Positions 38,039-46,366 of a DNA stretch of 47,191 nt are shown one piece after another; position 1 is the first letter of the stretch, and every line of letters starts with the position of its first letter. The notes under the pieces were generated by a model. That model was not told the origin of the DNA. It did no database searches and saw nothing but the letters and a program-made list of their open reading frames with translations. Both the position numbers and the translations under genes were made by a program. The DNA is from Planctomycetaceae bacterium (GTDB lineage: Bacteria; Planctomycetota; Planctomycetia; Pirellulales; Pirellulaceae): contig JAAEMV010000287.1 of NCBI GenBank assembly GCA_024225195.1, positions 1-47,191 of the forward strand, read 5' to 3'.

Positions 38039-40705
38039 TTAGTCTTTGGACATCTCGGGATTCTCAAAAATTGTAATCCGCTTGCCGGCAGCGACATTCT
38101 CGAGAATTGAAACCTTTCCGCTGGGCCACAAAACCTCGATTCGGTCAACTGACTTCAGAGCTCCCAACCCAACATGAATTCTCTGAGCGTTGACGCCCGA
38201 AAGCCCTTCGCCACATGAAAGCTGGAATAGCCGCTCAGTTTCCGCCGTCGTCACTTTCACCGTCGCGCCAAAAGCGTCTCGCGAACTCCACTCGCCGCTG
38301 GGCACCGTTGATGTTTGCCCACCGACGAGCGAGATTTCGAGAAACTGATTGTCGATCTTGGCCAGATCGCCAATCTTATTCCTTACGATTCTAAACCGGG
38401 GATGGTTCGAACTGGCGACACCAAGATCAAGCCAGCCGTCGCGGTCGTAGTCAAACAGAACAAAACTACGACCGTCCGAGAGAAAATCCGCTCCCGAAAC
38501 AAGTGAGAGATCTTGATAATTACCGTCTCTTTGGAAAAAAAGACGGTTTCGTTCCTTACCACTTAACGAATTACTATTGAGGTGCCGCTCGCCCTCTGGA
38601 GGCTGATCCGTCCACTCAAAAAAGATCGTCCGAGTCGATTCCAACGACCCCCATTGCTCAGCCATCGAAAACTCAGAATCACGTCCCACACCGAAGCGAA
38701 CTGCTTCGCGCCACAGACAACTTCACAAATCGATCTTGGTTTTCACCTCGGCAGGCGCTGAATAGCACCCGCTGGGCACGTAGAGATCAAGTTCGCCATC
38801 ATTGTCAAAATCAGCGAATTGCCCGCCGAATGACCAACCCACCCGAGCGACATGCTGCTGACCTTCACCGGGCCCGGCAATTTGCCGGAATTTCCCGCCC
38901 TCGTTTTCGAACAAAAAATTGCCGTGAGCCGACACCTTAAGCCTCGGGTCCGAACCTTCAATTTGATCAACGATTCGATTGCCCGCCTTCGAGTACATGT
39001 TCGAGACGTACAAATCAAGATCGCCATCATTATTAAAATCTCCCCACGAACACCCCATTCCAAACCCCATGTCCATCGTTGGAATGATGTCTTGGGTAAC
39101 ATCAACAAACTCTGGCTTGAAACTTCCTTGCGCCGTATCGTTTCTCAAAAACACATCAGGTGCGAAGTCATTACAGACATAGAGATCCGGATCTCCGTCG
39201 CTATCATAATCAACCCAAGAACTTTGATAGGATCCCCGATATTGCTTCAGCTCATCCGAAATTTTTGACCACTCAAACTTTCCGCCGCGATTCATTAGTA
39301 AGATATTGGGCGGCCCACCCCGATCCACAAACTTGTCAGCCCGTTCAATCTTCAAACGCGTTTTCAGTTGCTCTTTTTCGGTGGTAATGAACCCAATCCA
39401 ATCTTCAATCGGCCCAGTCCCAGTCGCATAAGTGCTCAAATACAAATCCAATAAACCATCACGATTTATATCAGCCACGGATATCGCGTTTACACAACGG
39501 GCGTCCTTTAAAACTTCATTAATTTCAGCATGAGGAATAAATTTCCCGCCGTCATTTTCGTAAAACAAGCTTGGCACAAGCGACAGGCCGAGGATCAGAT
39601 CAGCATCGCCGTCGTTGTCATAATCAAAGAAGTAACCACAAGTCACCATCTCATCTATTTCAAGCCCAACCTCACTGGTGACGTCGGTAAACGTACCGTC
39701 ACCGTTGCTTCGCAGCATTTGCGGCGGTTGCCACCGATCAGTCACGAACAAATCATCGAATCCGTCTTGATTGAAATCAACAGAACTGACTGCGGGATAT
39801 TGCCCCACTGAAGTCCAATCATTACAGCCTTTAAAGTCAGGACGCGCCGCGAAATTTGCAACCATCTCCTCTTTTTGCTTTTGAGATTGCCCGCCAGACG
39901 CATCGGCTAGACGCACGGATTCTTCCAACTCATCACACCGCTGGATAATCAATTGTTCATGCGAAGCAGTCGACAGCTTTTTGAACGTTTCAGGATCCGT
40001 AATCGCCTCACTGGTAACGTCCTCAAACAAAGGTGAAATCGAATTAATAACTTTCAATTTCTCTTGTTTCCACTCGGCTATCTTCCAGTCGTCGGCATCA
40101 GAGCGGTGCCACACCAAAGTTTGATAACCAATCACACCCAAAAGCGAGCCATCAGCAGTGCGAATTCGTCCTTCAAACTTCGTCGCCATTTCGAAGTCGC
40201 CGTTGGGCAACACGGCTCCCGACAGCACTCCGAACTGTGCGTTTTCGAATTCATCTTGGCGTAACAGAGGTCGCCAAATTTCCCGAAGACTTAACGATTG
40301 CTGCTTCTCAGAAATTGGCCATAAAACTTCTGACGCCAATCCCTGCCCAATCAGAGGTGGTTCGGTTACCTCTGCTGCGGACGCTTTTAATAAATCTTGA
40401 AAATCCAAATCCTTTAGACCAAGACACTGCACCGCTTCAACCACAAATGCAGACGTATCAATGTCTGAATTAATCAGGGATCGCCCGAGCATACTTTTCT
40501 TCGCAGATAAAGACTGGATCAAAGTCTCAGAATCTGTGATCCCTTGAATGCTCACCTGTTCTGGCGAGAGAGCTACTTTATCCACAACCTTGGGAGGAGT
40601 GTCGGATTTCTTAACTGGCTCCGTACTCCCATTACACCCCAGAAAAGCAAAACTAAAAAAGGCAAAACCAAGTCCGACGTTAAAGATTCCGTTGCGTACA
40701 TTCAT
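38039..40705 (-). CDS. FG-GAP/ASPIC-UnbV lipoprotein with in-frame TGA, candidate selenoprotein (copy 2)
   Basis: Read through the TGA at 38725-38723 this is an 888-aa lipoprotein with Sec at residue 661. The lipobox is FAFLGC. As in copy 1 there is an N-terminal domain with IQGITDSETLIQSLSAKKS, a CNDW segment, six FG-GAP repeats, then PSGCYSAP, IDL-U-SCLWREAVRFG, a seventh repeat (DYDRDGWLDL) and an ASPIC/UnbV domain with LSCGEGLSGVN. The frame is open from 40705 to the stop at 38039 except for this single TGA; 11 codons separate the TGA from the first possible restart (GTG 38689), and all 11 residues are identical in copy 1. U-S-C would be a redox-type pair. ASPIC/UnbV proteins have no established activity. 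Chance or a pseudogene would not explain two equal copies. Confidence 0.82.
38692..38725 (-). promoter_or_regulatory. Candidate bacterial SECIS element with UGA (copy 2)
   Basis: The TGA (38725-38723) is followed after 20 bases by the loop of CGAAGC-AGTTC-GCTTCG, a perfect six-pair stem with G as second loop base. Position and stem are the same as in copy 1, although one loop-closing base differs (A instead of G). This is the layout expected of a bacterial SECIS; activity is inferred. Confidence 0.65.
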
Positions 40706-41014
40706 GTATTCAGACTATCGACCACGACCGAGAAGGTCAAATAAACCCGAGTGATTTCATTCAAAATTGAATGAACTGCCCAGTTCCCCTTTCTTCCATC
40801 ACTGCCGCATGGACCTACCAAGGCACGAATCACCGATAACCCCACAGTTCCATCGCGTGATTTCAGGATTTCCCTTTCGAAGCGACAACTGGAGCCAAAA
40901 ACGAGACAATGGAAACTGGTAGATTTAGCAACGTTGAGCGATAGTTAAGTGCGAACGTAAAAAAACCCGCAGCTTAAACTGCGGGTTTTAAAATCCTGTC
41001 GCTGACCAAGGAGA
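40706..41014. other. Intergenic region upstream of FG-GAP/ASPIC copy 2
   Basis: About 310 bases on the minus strand between ndk and copy 2. It holds the ndk terminator (listed separately) and presumably the promoter of copy 2. I see no clear promoter boxes. Confidence 0.5.
40959..40989 (-). terminator. Rho-independent terminator after ndk
   Basis: An 11-pair perfect stem (AAAACCCGCAG against CTGCGGGTTTT) with a six-base loop. On the minus strand it ends in a run of seven T. It lies 26 bases past the ndk stop. Confidence 0.9.
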
Positions 41015-41473
41015 CTATTCGTCACCAGCCTTCAACCAAGGTGTCAGTGTTGGTGTGTACTCACAGATCTCGTCGTCACCAAAATAGAGATTAATCTCTC
41101 GTGCCGATGCTTCCGGGCCATCTGAGGCGTGAACGAGATTCATTTGGCGACTGCTACTAAAATCACCACGAATCGTGCCAGAGGCCGCTTTCAACCCGTT
41201 GGTTGCCCCGAGCATGTCACGCACCACTCGGATAACTTCGAGGCCCTCAACCACCATGGCCACCACTGGAGCACCGGTAATAAATTCTTCAAGACCAGGA
41301 TAAAAAGGCTTTTCTACATGCTCAGCGTAGTGCTGCTTGGACAGCTCAGGGGTCACCTGGATCAACTTCATTGCAATGATGTTGATAGCTTTTTCCTCAA
41401 AACGGGAAATAATGGTGCCCACGAGACGCCGTTGAACGCAGTCGGGCTTGAGTAATACGAGTGATCTTTCCAT
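41015..41473 (-). CDS. ndk: Nucleoside diphosphate kinase
   Basis: Transfers the gamma-phosphate between nucleoside triphosphates and diphosphates. The 152-aa protein starts MERSLVLLKPDCVQRRLVG, and the phosphorylated histidine lies in the NLVHASDGPE motif. GTIRGDF and the YPGLEEFITGAPVVAM segment are typical. Length is normal. It is a single gene closed by a strong terminator, transcribed divergently from korA. Confidence 0.97.
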   Translation of the reverse strand: MERSLVLLKPDCVQRRLVGTIISRFEEKAINIIAMKLIQVTPELSKQHYAEHVEKPFYPGLEEFITGAPVVAMVVEGLEVIRVVRDMLGATNGLKAASGTIRGDFSSSRQMNLVHASDGPEASAREINLYFGDDEICEYTPTLTPWLKAGDE

Positions 41474-41832
41474 CGCTGTAGATTAACCTCGGTTAAGTGT
41501 TTGTGAATGTATTGGTGGCGGAATTAATTGCCAAAAAGCGGCCGCGAGGCGGATTCTAACAGATGTTTTCCCCTTTCGAAAACCGGTCATATCTGGGAAA
41601 CTCCAACTGTTCACTATTTGAACGAAGACCGAAAAGGAGCGGATAACGCCCCCTTCGCCTCGTCCCAAATTGCTGAACACGAACATCCACCGGGGCGATG
41701 TCGTCAGGACCCCGATCGACTGGTACATTTTAAGTACTGTTATCGATAAAAAACGACTAAATTGTGGTGCCAAAGTCAAACGTGATTTTGCCGCACGATC
41801 CGACTACCGTCCGAGTTTGTTACGAGTTTCGA
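41474..41832. other. Divergent promoter region between ndk and korA
   Basis: About 360 bases. Open frames on both strands (41483-41779 minus, 41528-41749 plus) have unlikely composition and overlap each other, so I call neither. No repeat or RNA fold is evident. Confidence 0.5.
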
Positions 41833-43707
41833 ATGATTAGTGCCAACGAACAGTTTCCACCCACGCAAAAACCTTCTGAATCCGTGTCCGGTGTAACCGT
41901 CCGCCTCGCCGGTGACTCTGGCGACGGTATGCAACTGCTGGGAACCCAACTCACCAACACCTCCGCTTTGTCGGGCAACGATGTCGCAACGTTCCCCGAC
42001 TTTCCAGCAGAAATCCGGGCTCCGCGAGGAACGCGAGCTGGTGTCAGTGGTTTTCAGGTTCAGTTTTCTGCCGAGGAAATCTTTACTCCCGGCGACGGAC
42101 TTGATGCCCTTGTCTGCATGAACCCCGCGGCTTTAGTCACCAATCTCTCCGACCTGAAAGGGACAGGAATTTTGATCGTCAACTCGGATAGTTTTGACGC
42201 CAAAGATCTGAAGCTTGCCAAACTGGCAGAAAATCCACTCGAAGACGGCACCATTAAAAACTACCGGACGATTCGAGTCCCAATGACAACGCTGACCCGC
42301 GGAGCCGTCGAACCGACTGGCCTCTCTGTAAAATTGGCTGATCGCTGCAAAAACTTTTTCGCGATGGGCTTGGTGTTTTGGCTTTACGGACGTGACGTAG
42401 AACCAACGCTGCGTTTCATCGAAAATAAATTCTCCTCTAAACCGGAAATCGCCGAGGCCAACCGTTTAGCCCTCAAGGCTGGCTGGCATTATGGTGAAAC
42501 CACCGAAGATTTCGCTTCTACCTATCAAGTCCCGAAAGCCGAATTAAAACCCGGCACGTACCGAAATGTCATGGGCAATCAGGCGCTCGCATGGGGCTTG
42601 ATTGCGGCATCCAAATTGAGTGGTAAAGAACTCTTTCTTGGCTCTTACCCGATCACACCCGCCAGCGATATCTTGCACGAATTAAGTAAACACAAACACT
42701 TCGGTGTAAGAACGTTTCAAGCCGAAGACGAGATTGCCGCCGTCTGCTCAGCAGTCGGGGCGGCCTTTGGCGGAAGCATGGCCGTCACCACCAGCAGCGG
42801 TCCCGGAATCGCACTCAAAGGGGAAGGGATGGGGCTTGGATTGATCCTCGAACTTCCGATGATTATTATCGACGTCCAGCGGGGCGGACCAAGTACCGGA
42901 CTGCCAACCAAAACGGAACAGTCTGATTTAATGATGGCGATGTACGGCCGAAACGGCGAATCCCCATTACCAATTATCGCTGCCCGGAGTCCAAGTGATT
43001 GCTTTCAGGCTGCAATTGAGGCCTGGCAAGTCGCAACACGTTATATGACGCCCGTTGTGATTCTCTCCGATGGATACATCGCTAATGGAGCGGAACCCTG
43101 GAAGATTCCAGAAATCGACACACTTCCGAAAATTGAAGTTTGCCATCCCACCGAATTGAACGGGGATGATGAGTTCTTGCCTTATAAACGCGACGAAAAT
43201 TTAGCGCGTCCCTGGGCTTTACCCGGCACTCCCGATCTGATGCACCGTGTGGGTGGTCTCGAGAAACAGGATGGTACCGGCAATGTGAGCTACGACCCGG
43301 CAAATCATCAGTACATGGTTGAAACTCGCGCGAAAAAAGTAGATCTGGTTGCCGAATTCGTAGAAGAAGCTGAACTCGAAGGCAGTGACAACGGCACGCT
43401 CGTCATCAGTTGGGGCGGAACCTACGGTGCCTGCCACACCGCCGTACAAACCTGCGTCGCCGAAGGCATGAACGTTGGACACGTCCACCTCCGCTGGATT
43501 AACCCATTCCCACGCAACCTGGAATCTCTGATTCAGCAATACGATCATATCGTCGTTCCCGAACTGAATACGGGACAAATGTCAGCACTGATCCGCCAGC
43601 AATTTCTTGTCGATGTTGTCGGCATCAATAAAATTCAAGGCAAACCTTTTATCGTCAATGAAATTGTCGACGGTATTAAAGCAGCCACACGCGAGGTCGT
43701 CAGCTAA
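41833..43707 (+). CDS. korA: 2-oxoacid:ferredoxin oxidoreductase, fused gamma-alpha subunit
   Basis: A 624-aa subunit of a 2-oxoglutarate/2-oxoacid:ferredoxin oxidoreductase, which makes acyl-CoA from a 2-oxoacid with ferredoxin as electron acceptor. The N-terminal third is the gamma domain (VRLAGDSGDGMQLLGTQL), the middle the pyrimidine-binding alpha domain (GSYPITPASDILHELSKH, then a Glu in FQAEDEIAAV that would activate thiamine diphosphate), and the end a transketolase-C-like domain. The ATG at 41833 gives the expected start; GTG 41764 would add 23 residues with no homology. korB follows after 61 bases. Confidence 0.92.
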   Translation: MISANEQFPPTQKPSESVSGVTVRLAGDSGDGMQLLGTQLTNTSALSGNDVATFPDFPAEIRAPRGTRAGVSGFQVQFSAEEIFTPGDGLDALVCMNPAALVTNLSDLKGTGILIVNSDSFDAKDLKLAKLAENPLEDGTIKNYRTIRVPMTTLTRGAVEPTGLSVKLADRCKNFFAMGLVFWLYGRDVEPTLRFIENKFSSKPEIAEANRLALKAGWHYGETTEDFASTYQVPKAELKPGTYRNVMGNQALAWGLIAASKLSGKELFLGSYPITPASDILHELSKHKHFGVRTFQAEDEIAAVCSAVGAAFGGSMAVTTSSGPGIALKGEGMGLGLILELPMIIIDVQRGGPSTGLPTKTEQSDLMMAMYGRNGESPLPIIAARSPSDCFQAAIEAWQVATRYMTPVVILSDGYIANGAEPWKIPEIDTLPKIEVCHPTELNGDDEFLPYKRDENLARPWALPGTPDLMHRVGGLEKQDGTGNVSYDPANHQYMVETRAKKVDLVAEFVEEAELEGSDNGTLVISWGGTYGACHTAVQTCVAEGMNVGHVHLRWINPFPRNLESLIQQYDHIVVPELNTGQMSALIRQQFLVDVVGINKIQGKPFIVNEIVDGIKAATREVVS

Positions 43708-43768
43708 TCCCCAACCGTTGATCACCTTCTAACCCTCAATCCTTAATTCCAATTCAAAGTATTGAAAC

Positions 43769-44779
43769 ATGAGTACTGAACTACCTGTCCTGAAACCTGC
43801 TGACTTTGCTTCAGATCAAGACGTGCGATGGTGCCCCGGATGTGGCGACTATTCCATCCTCGCTCAAATGAAAAAAGTGCTTCCAGAACTTGGTTCCACC
43901 CGAGAAAACACTGTCTTCATTTCTGGGATCGGATGCTCCAGCCGATTCCCGTATTACATGAATACTTACGGCATGCACAGCATTCATGGCCGTGCCCCCG
44001 CCTTCGCAACCGGCCTTAAATCAACCCGCCCAGAATTAGACATCTGGGTAATCACTGGCGACGGTGATGCGTTGAGCATCGGCGGTAATCATTTCATGCA
44101 TATCGTGCGACGAAATGTCGATGTAAACATTATCCTTTTCAACAACGCGATTTATGGACTCACCAAAGGTCAGTACTCGCCAACTTCAAAGGTCGGTTCG
44201 GTTACCAAAAGCACGCCCCGCGGCTCGATCGACCACCCCCTGAATCCAATCTCCGTCGCCATTGCGGCAGAAGCCAGCTTCGTTGCCCGGTCTATCGACA
44301 CCAATATCAAACATCTCGTGGCAATGATGAAACGTGCGGCCGCTCATAAAGGAACCTCTTTTTTAGAAGTTTACCAAAACTGCAATGTCTTTAATGATGG
44401 CATCTGGGACTACGCAAAAAACAAAAACACAAAAGCGGAAACGACGCTATTACTCGAGCACGGTAAGCCACTAATTTATGCCGGGGGCACCAAAGGAATT
44501 CAACTCAATGGATTTAATCCCGAAGTTGTAGACCTTGCCAATGTAGCTCAGGACGACCTTCTGTTTCACGACGAGAAAGCTGCAAATTCCCAGCTTGCCT
44601 TTTTACTGAGCCGCATGCGACACCCGGAATTCCCGGAACCCATCGGCGTTTTCCGAGATGTTGACCGACCAACTTACGACGACATGATCAATTCGCAAGT
44701 CGAAGAGGCTGTGTCGGAAAAAGGGGCAGGGGAGCTACAAAACTTATTCCACTCCGGTGATACTTGGCAGGTTGATTAA
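43769..44779 (+). CDS. korB: 2-oxoacid:ferredoxin oxidoreductase, beta subunit
   Basis: The thiamine-diphosphate-binding beta subunit partner of korA, 336 aa. Cluster-binding cysteines appear in RWCPGCGDYS and GIGCSSRFP, and a further Cys in YQNCNVF. The thiamine-diphosphate/Mg motif is GDGDALSIGGNHF with the later NNAIYGLTKGQYSPTS. The alpha-beta layout is that of the two-subunit KorAB enzyme, which commonly replaces or supplements the 2-oxoglutarate dehydrogenase complex. Confidence 0.94.
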   Translation: MSTELPVLKPADFASDQDVRWCPGCGDYSILAQMKKVLPELGSTRENTVFISGIGCSSRFPYYMNTYGMHSIHGRAPAFATGLKSTRPELDIWVITGDGDALSIGGNHFMHIVRRNVDVNIILFNNAIYGLTKGQYSPTSKVGSVTKSTPRGSIDHPLNPISVAIAAEASFVARSIDTNIKHLVAMMKRAAAHKGTSFLEVYQNCNVFNDGIWDYAKNKNTKAETTLLLEHGKPLIYAGGTKGIQLNGFNPEVVDLANVAQDDLLFHDEKAANSQLAFLLSRMRHPEFPEPIGVFRDVDRPTYDDMINSQVEEAVSEKGAGELQNLFHSGDTWQVD

Positions 44780-44930
44780 AGCGAGGGTGATTCGACTGAC
44801 TCACTGGTTTTGCTTAATTATTTTTGCAAACCTGTTTTTGCAAAAGGCCGAACCGGCGTCAGCTGAAGTGCACTGAACTGGCCGGGTAATTGGCTCGACC
44901 AGACTCCAACATTGAATCTTGGGTGAAATT

Positions 44931-46067
44931 TTGAAAAACAAGATTCTTGTTGCCAGCGAGTACGGCTCAGTTAATGGCGGCGAGAACTCATTTCTTACCC
45001 TCGTCGACGGCTTGCGAAAAAACGGATGGAGCTTCCTCGCGGCAGTCCCCGAAAATTCACCTTTCGCGAATCGATTACGCGAATCCAAGGTCGAAGTGAT
45101 TGACTTCTGCATGCACCACGCGGAGGGTGTCAAGAAATCACAGCTAGAAATTCGCGAAGAATTTGCAGCACTGGCGACCAGCACAGCTTGCGACCTTGTC
45201 CATTGCAACAGCCTTTCAACCAGTCGCATTTGCGGACCAGTCTGCCAATCGCTTGGTATTCCCAGCCTTGGTTACCTCCGCGATATTTTAAAGCTAAGCA
45301 AGAAGGCGATGGCCGACATCAATCAGATCGACCGGCTTATCGCCGTGTCTGAGGCAACAAAGCAGTGGCACTGCGAACATGGACTTGATGCATCCCGCAC
45401 TTCCGTTGTCCACAATGGCGTTGATAGCAAAACTTTCTTCCCTGACGAAGGCACCTCATCGATATCTGGAACGGCAACCTCTACCCCAACAGTCCCCCAC
45501 CCAAAATTATTATTCGTAGGGCAAATTGGCATTCGTAAAGGAGTCGACTCCCTACTCGACGCATTTTTTAAAATTGTCCGAGAAATACCTACCGCCAAAC
45601 TCGCAATTGTCGGCCAACGCTACTCTCAAAAACAAGAAGCAATCGAATACGAGAACAGACTAATCCAACAAGTCGACAATTCTCCGTTCGGCAGCCAGGT
45701 ATCCTGGCTAGGCATTCGCGATGACATTCCCAAATTGATGCGGCAGTCAACCATCTTGATCCATCCCGCTCGTCAGGAACCTTTGGGACGCGTCCTTCTC
45801 GAATCAGCAGCCAGCGGTCTGCCGATGATTGCCACCAACGTCGGTGGAACATCAGAGATACTTTCATCCCCGGAATTCAACGATTTGTTAGTTCCCCCAG
45901 AGAGTCCAACTGAGATCGCAAAAAAAGTTATTGAGCTGTCGAATTCAACACAAAAATTAAGTTCCATCAGCAAGCAATTGAGATCCATGGCATTAGCAAA
46001 TTTTTCAGTGGAAAGCTGTGTCCGCAATCTTGACCGGCATTACCGGCAGCTTCTAAATTTGAACTAG
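44931..46067 (+). CDS. Glycosyltransferase family 4 protein
   Basis: A GT-B fold glycosyltransferase of about 378 aa. The N-terminal domain begins KILVASEYGSVNGGENSFL. The C-terminal nucleotide-sugar domain has LLFVGQIGIRKGVDSLL and the GT4 E-x7-E pattern in EPLGRVLLESAASGLPMIA followed by GGTSEIL. VVHNGVD links the domains. There is no signal peptide, so it acts in the cytoplasm, probably in surface polysaccharide or glycolipid synthesis. Two TTG starts are possible: 44931, with GGGTGA four to five bases upstream, is preferred to 44919. No glycan-locus partners are visible. Confidence 0.88.
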   Translation: MKNKILVASEYGSVNGGENSFLTLVDGLRKNGWSFLAAVPENSPFANRLRESKVEVIDFCMHHAEGVKKSQLEIREEFAALATSTACDLVHCNSLSTSRICGPVCQSLGIPSLGYLRDILKLSKKAMADINQIDRLIAVSEATKQWHCEHGLDASRTSVVHNGVDSKTFFPDEGTSSISGTATSTPTVPHPKLLFVGQIGIRKGVDSLLDAFFKIVREIPTAKLAIVGQRYSQKQEAIEYENRLIQQVDNSPFGSQVSWLGIRDDIPKLMRQSTILIHPARQEPLGRVLLESAASGLPMIATNVGGTSEILSSPEFNDLLVPPESPTEIAKKVIELSNSTQKLSSISKQLRSMALANFSVESCVRNLDRHYRQLLNLN

Positions 46068-46171
46068 GTGGAAAAAAAGAAACGGGCTTTGTAAATAGGC
46101 TTCAAGACGACCTACCTGGCAACGATCTACTTCAAACCTTATTTCTCTACCATCCGCCGGTGCGAACAACG

Positions 46172-46199
46172 TTCGGTTCAAGCCTCCGGCAGAACCGAA
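46172..46199. repeat. Inverted repeat, hairpin of unknown role
   Basis: TTCGGTTC and GAACCGAA form an eight-pair perfect stem around a 12-base loop (AAGCCTCCGGCA). No T-run follows, so it is not a typical terminator. It lies in the 299-base gap between the glycosyltransferase and the pseudokinase gene. Confidence 0.45.
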
Positions 46200-46366
46200 T
46201 GCCGACGGGCTTTGGGGGGTCTGAAACGTATTTTCACGTTTAAACCGGCTAAACGGAAAAATCCACTCGTGATTCCGCTGCAATCTCAATTCAATGGTTG
46301 AAGTTGCCCTAACCGAGTGCAAGAATAACGTTGTTGGACACAGAAAATCCCCCTCTTGGTAGCGTT

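Noticed and set aside
41483..41779. Overlapping frames on both strands between ndk and korA
   Set aside because: They overlap each other, show no family motif, and lie in a divergent promoter region.
46171..46200. Possible tRNA T-arm (GGTTCAAGCC)
   Set aside because: No acceptor, D or anticodon arms can be drawn around it; the sequence is part of a simple hairpin.
46053..46322. 89-codon minus-strand frame between the glycosyltransferase and the pseudokinase
   Set aside because: It starts in non-coding sequence, carries no motif and overlaps the end of the glycosyltransferase gene.
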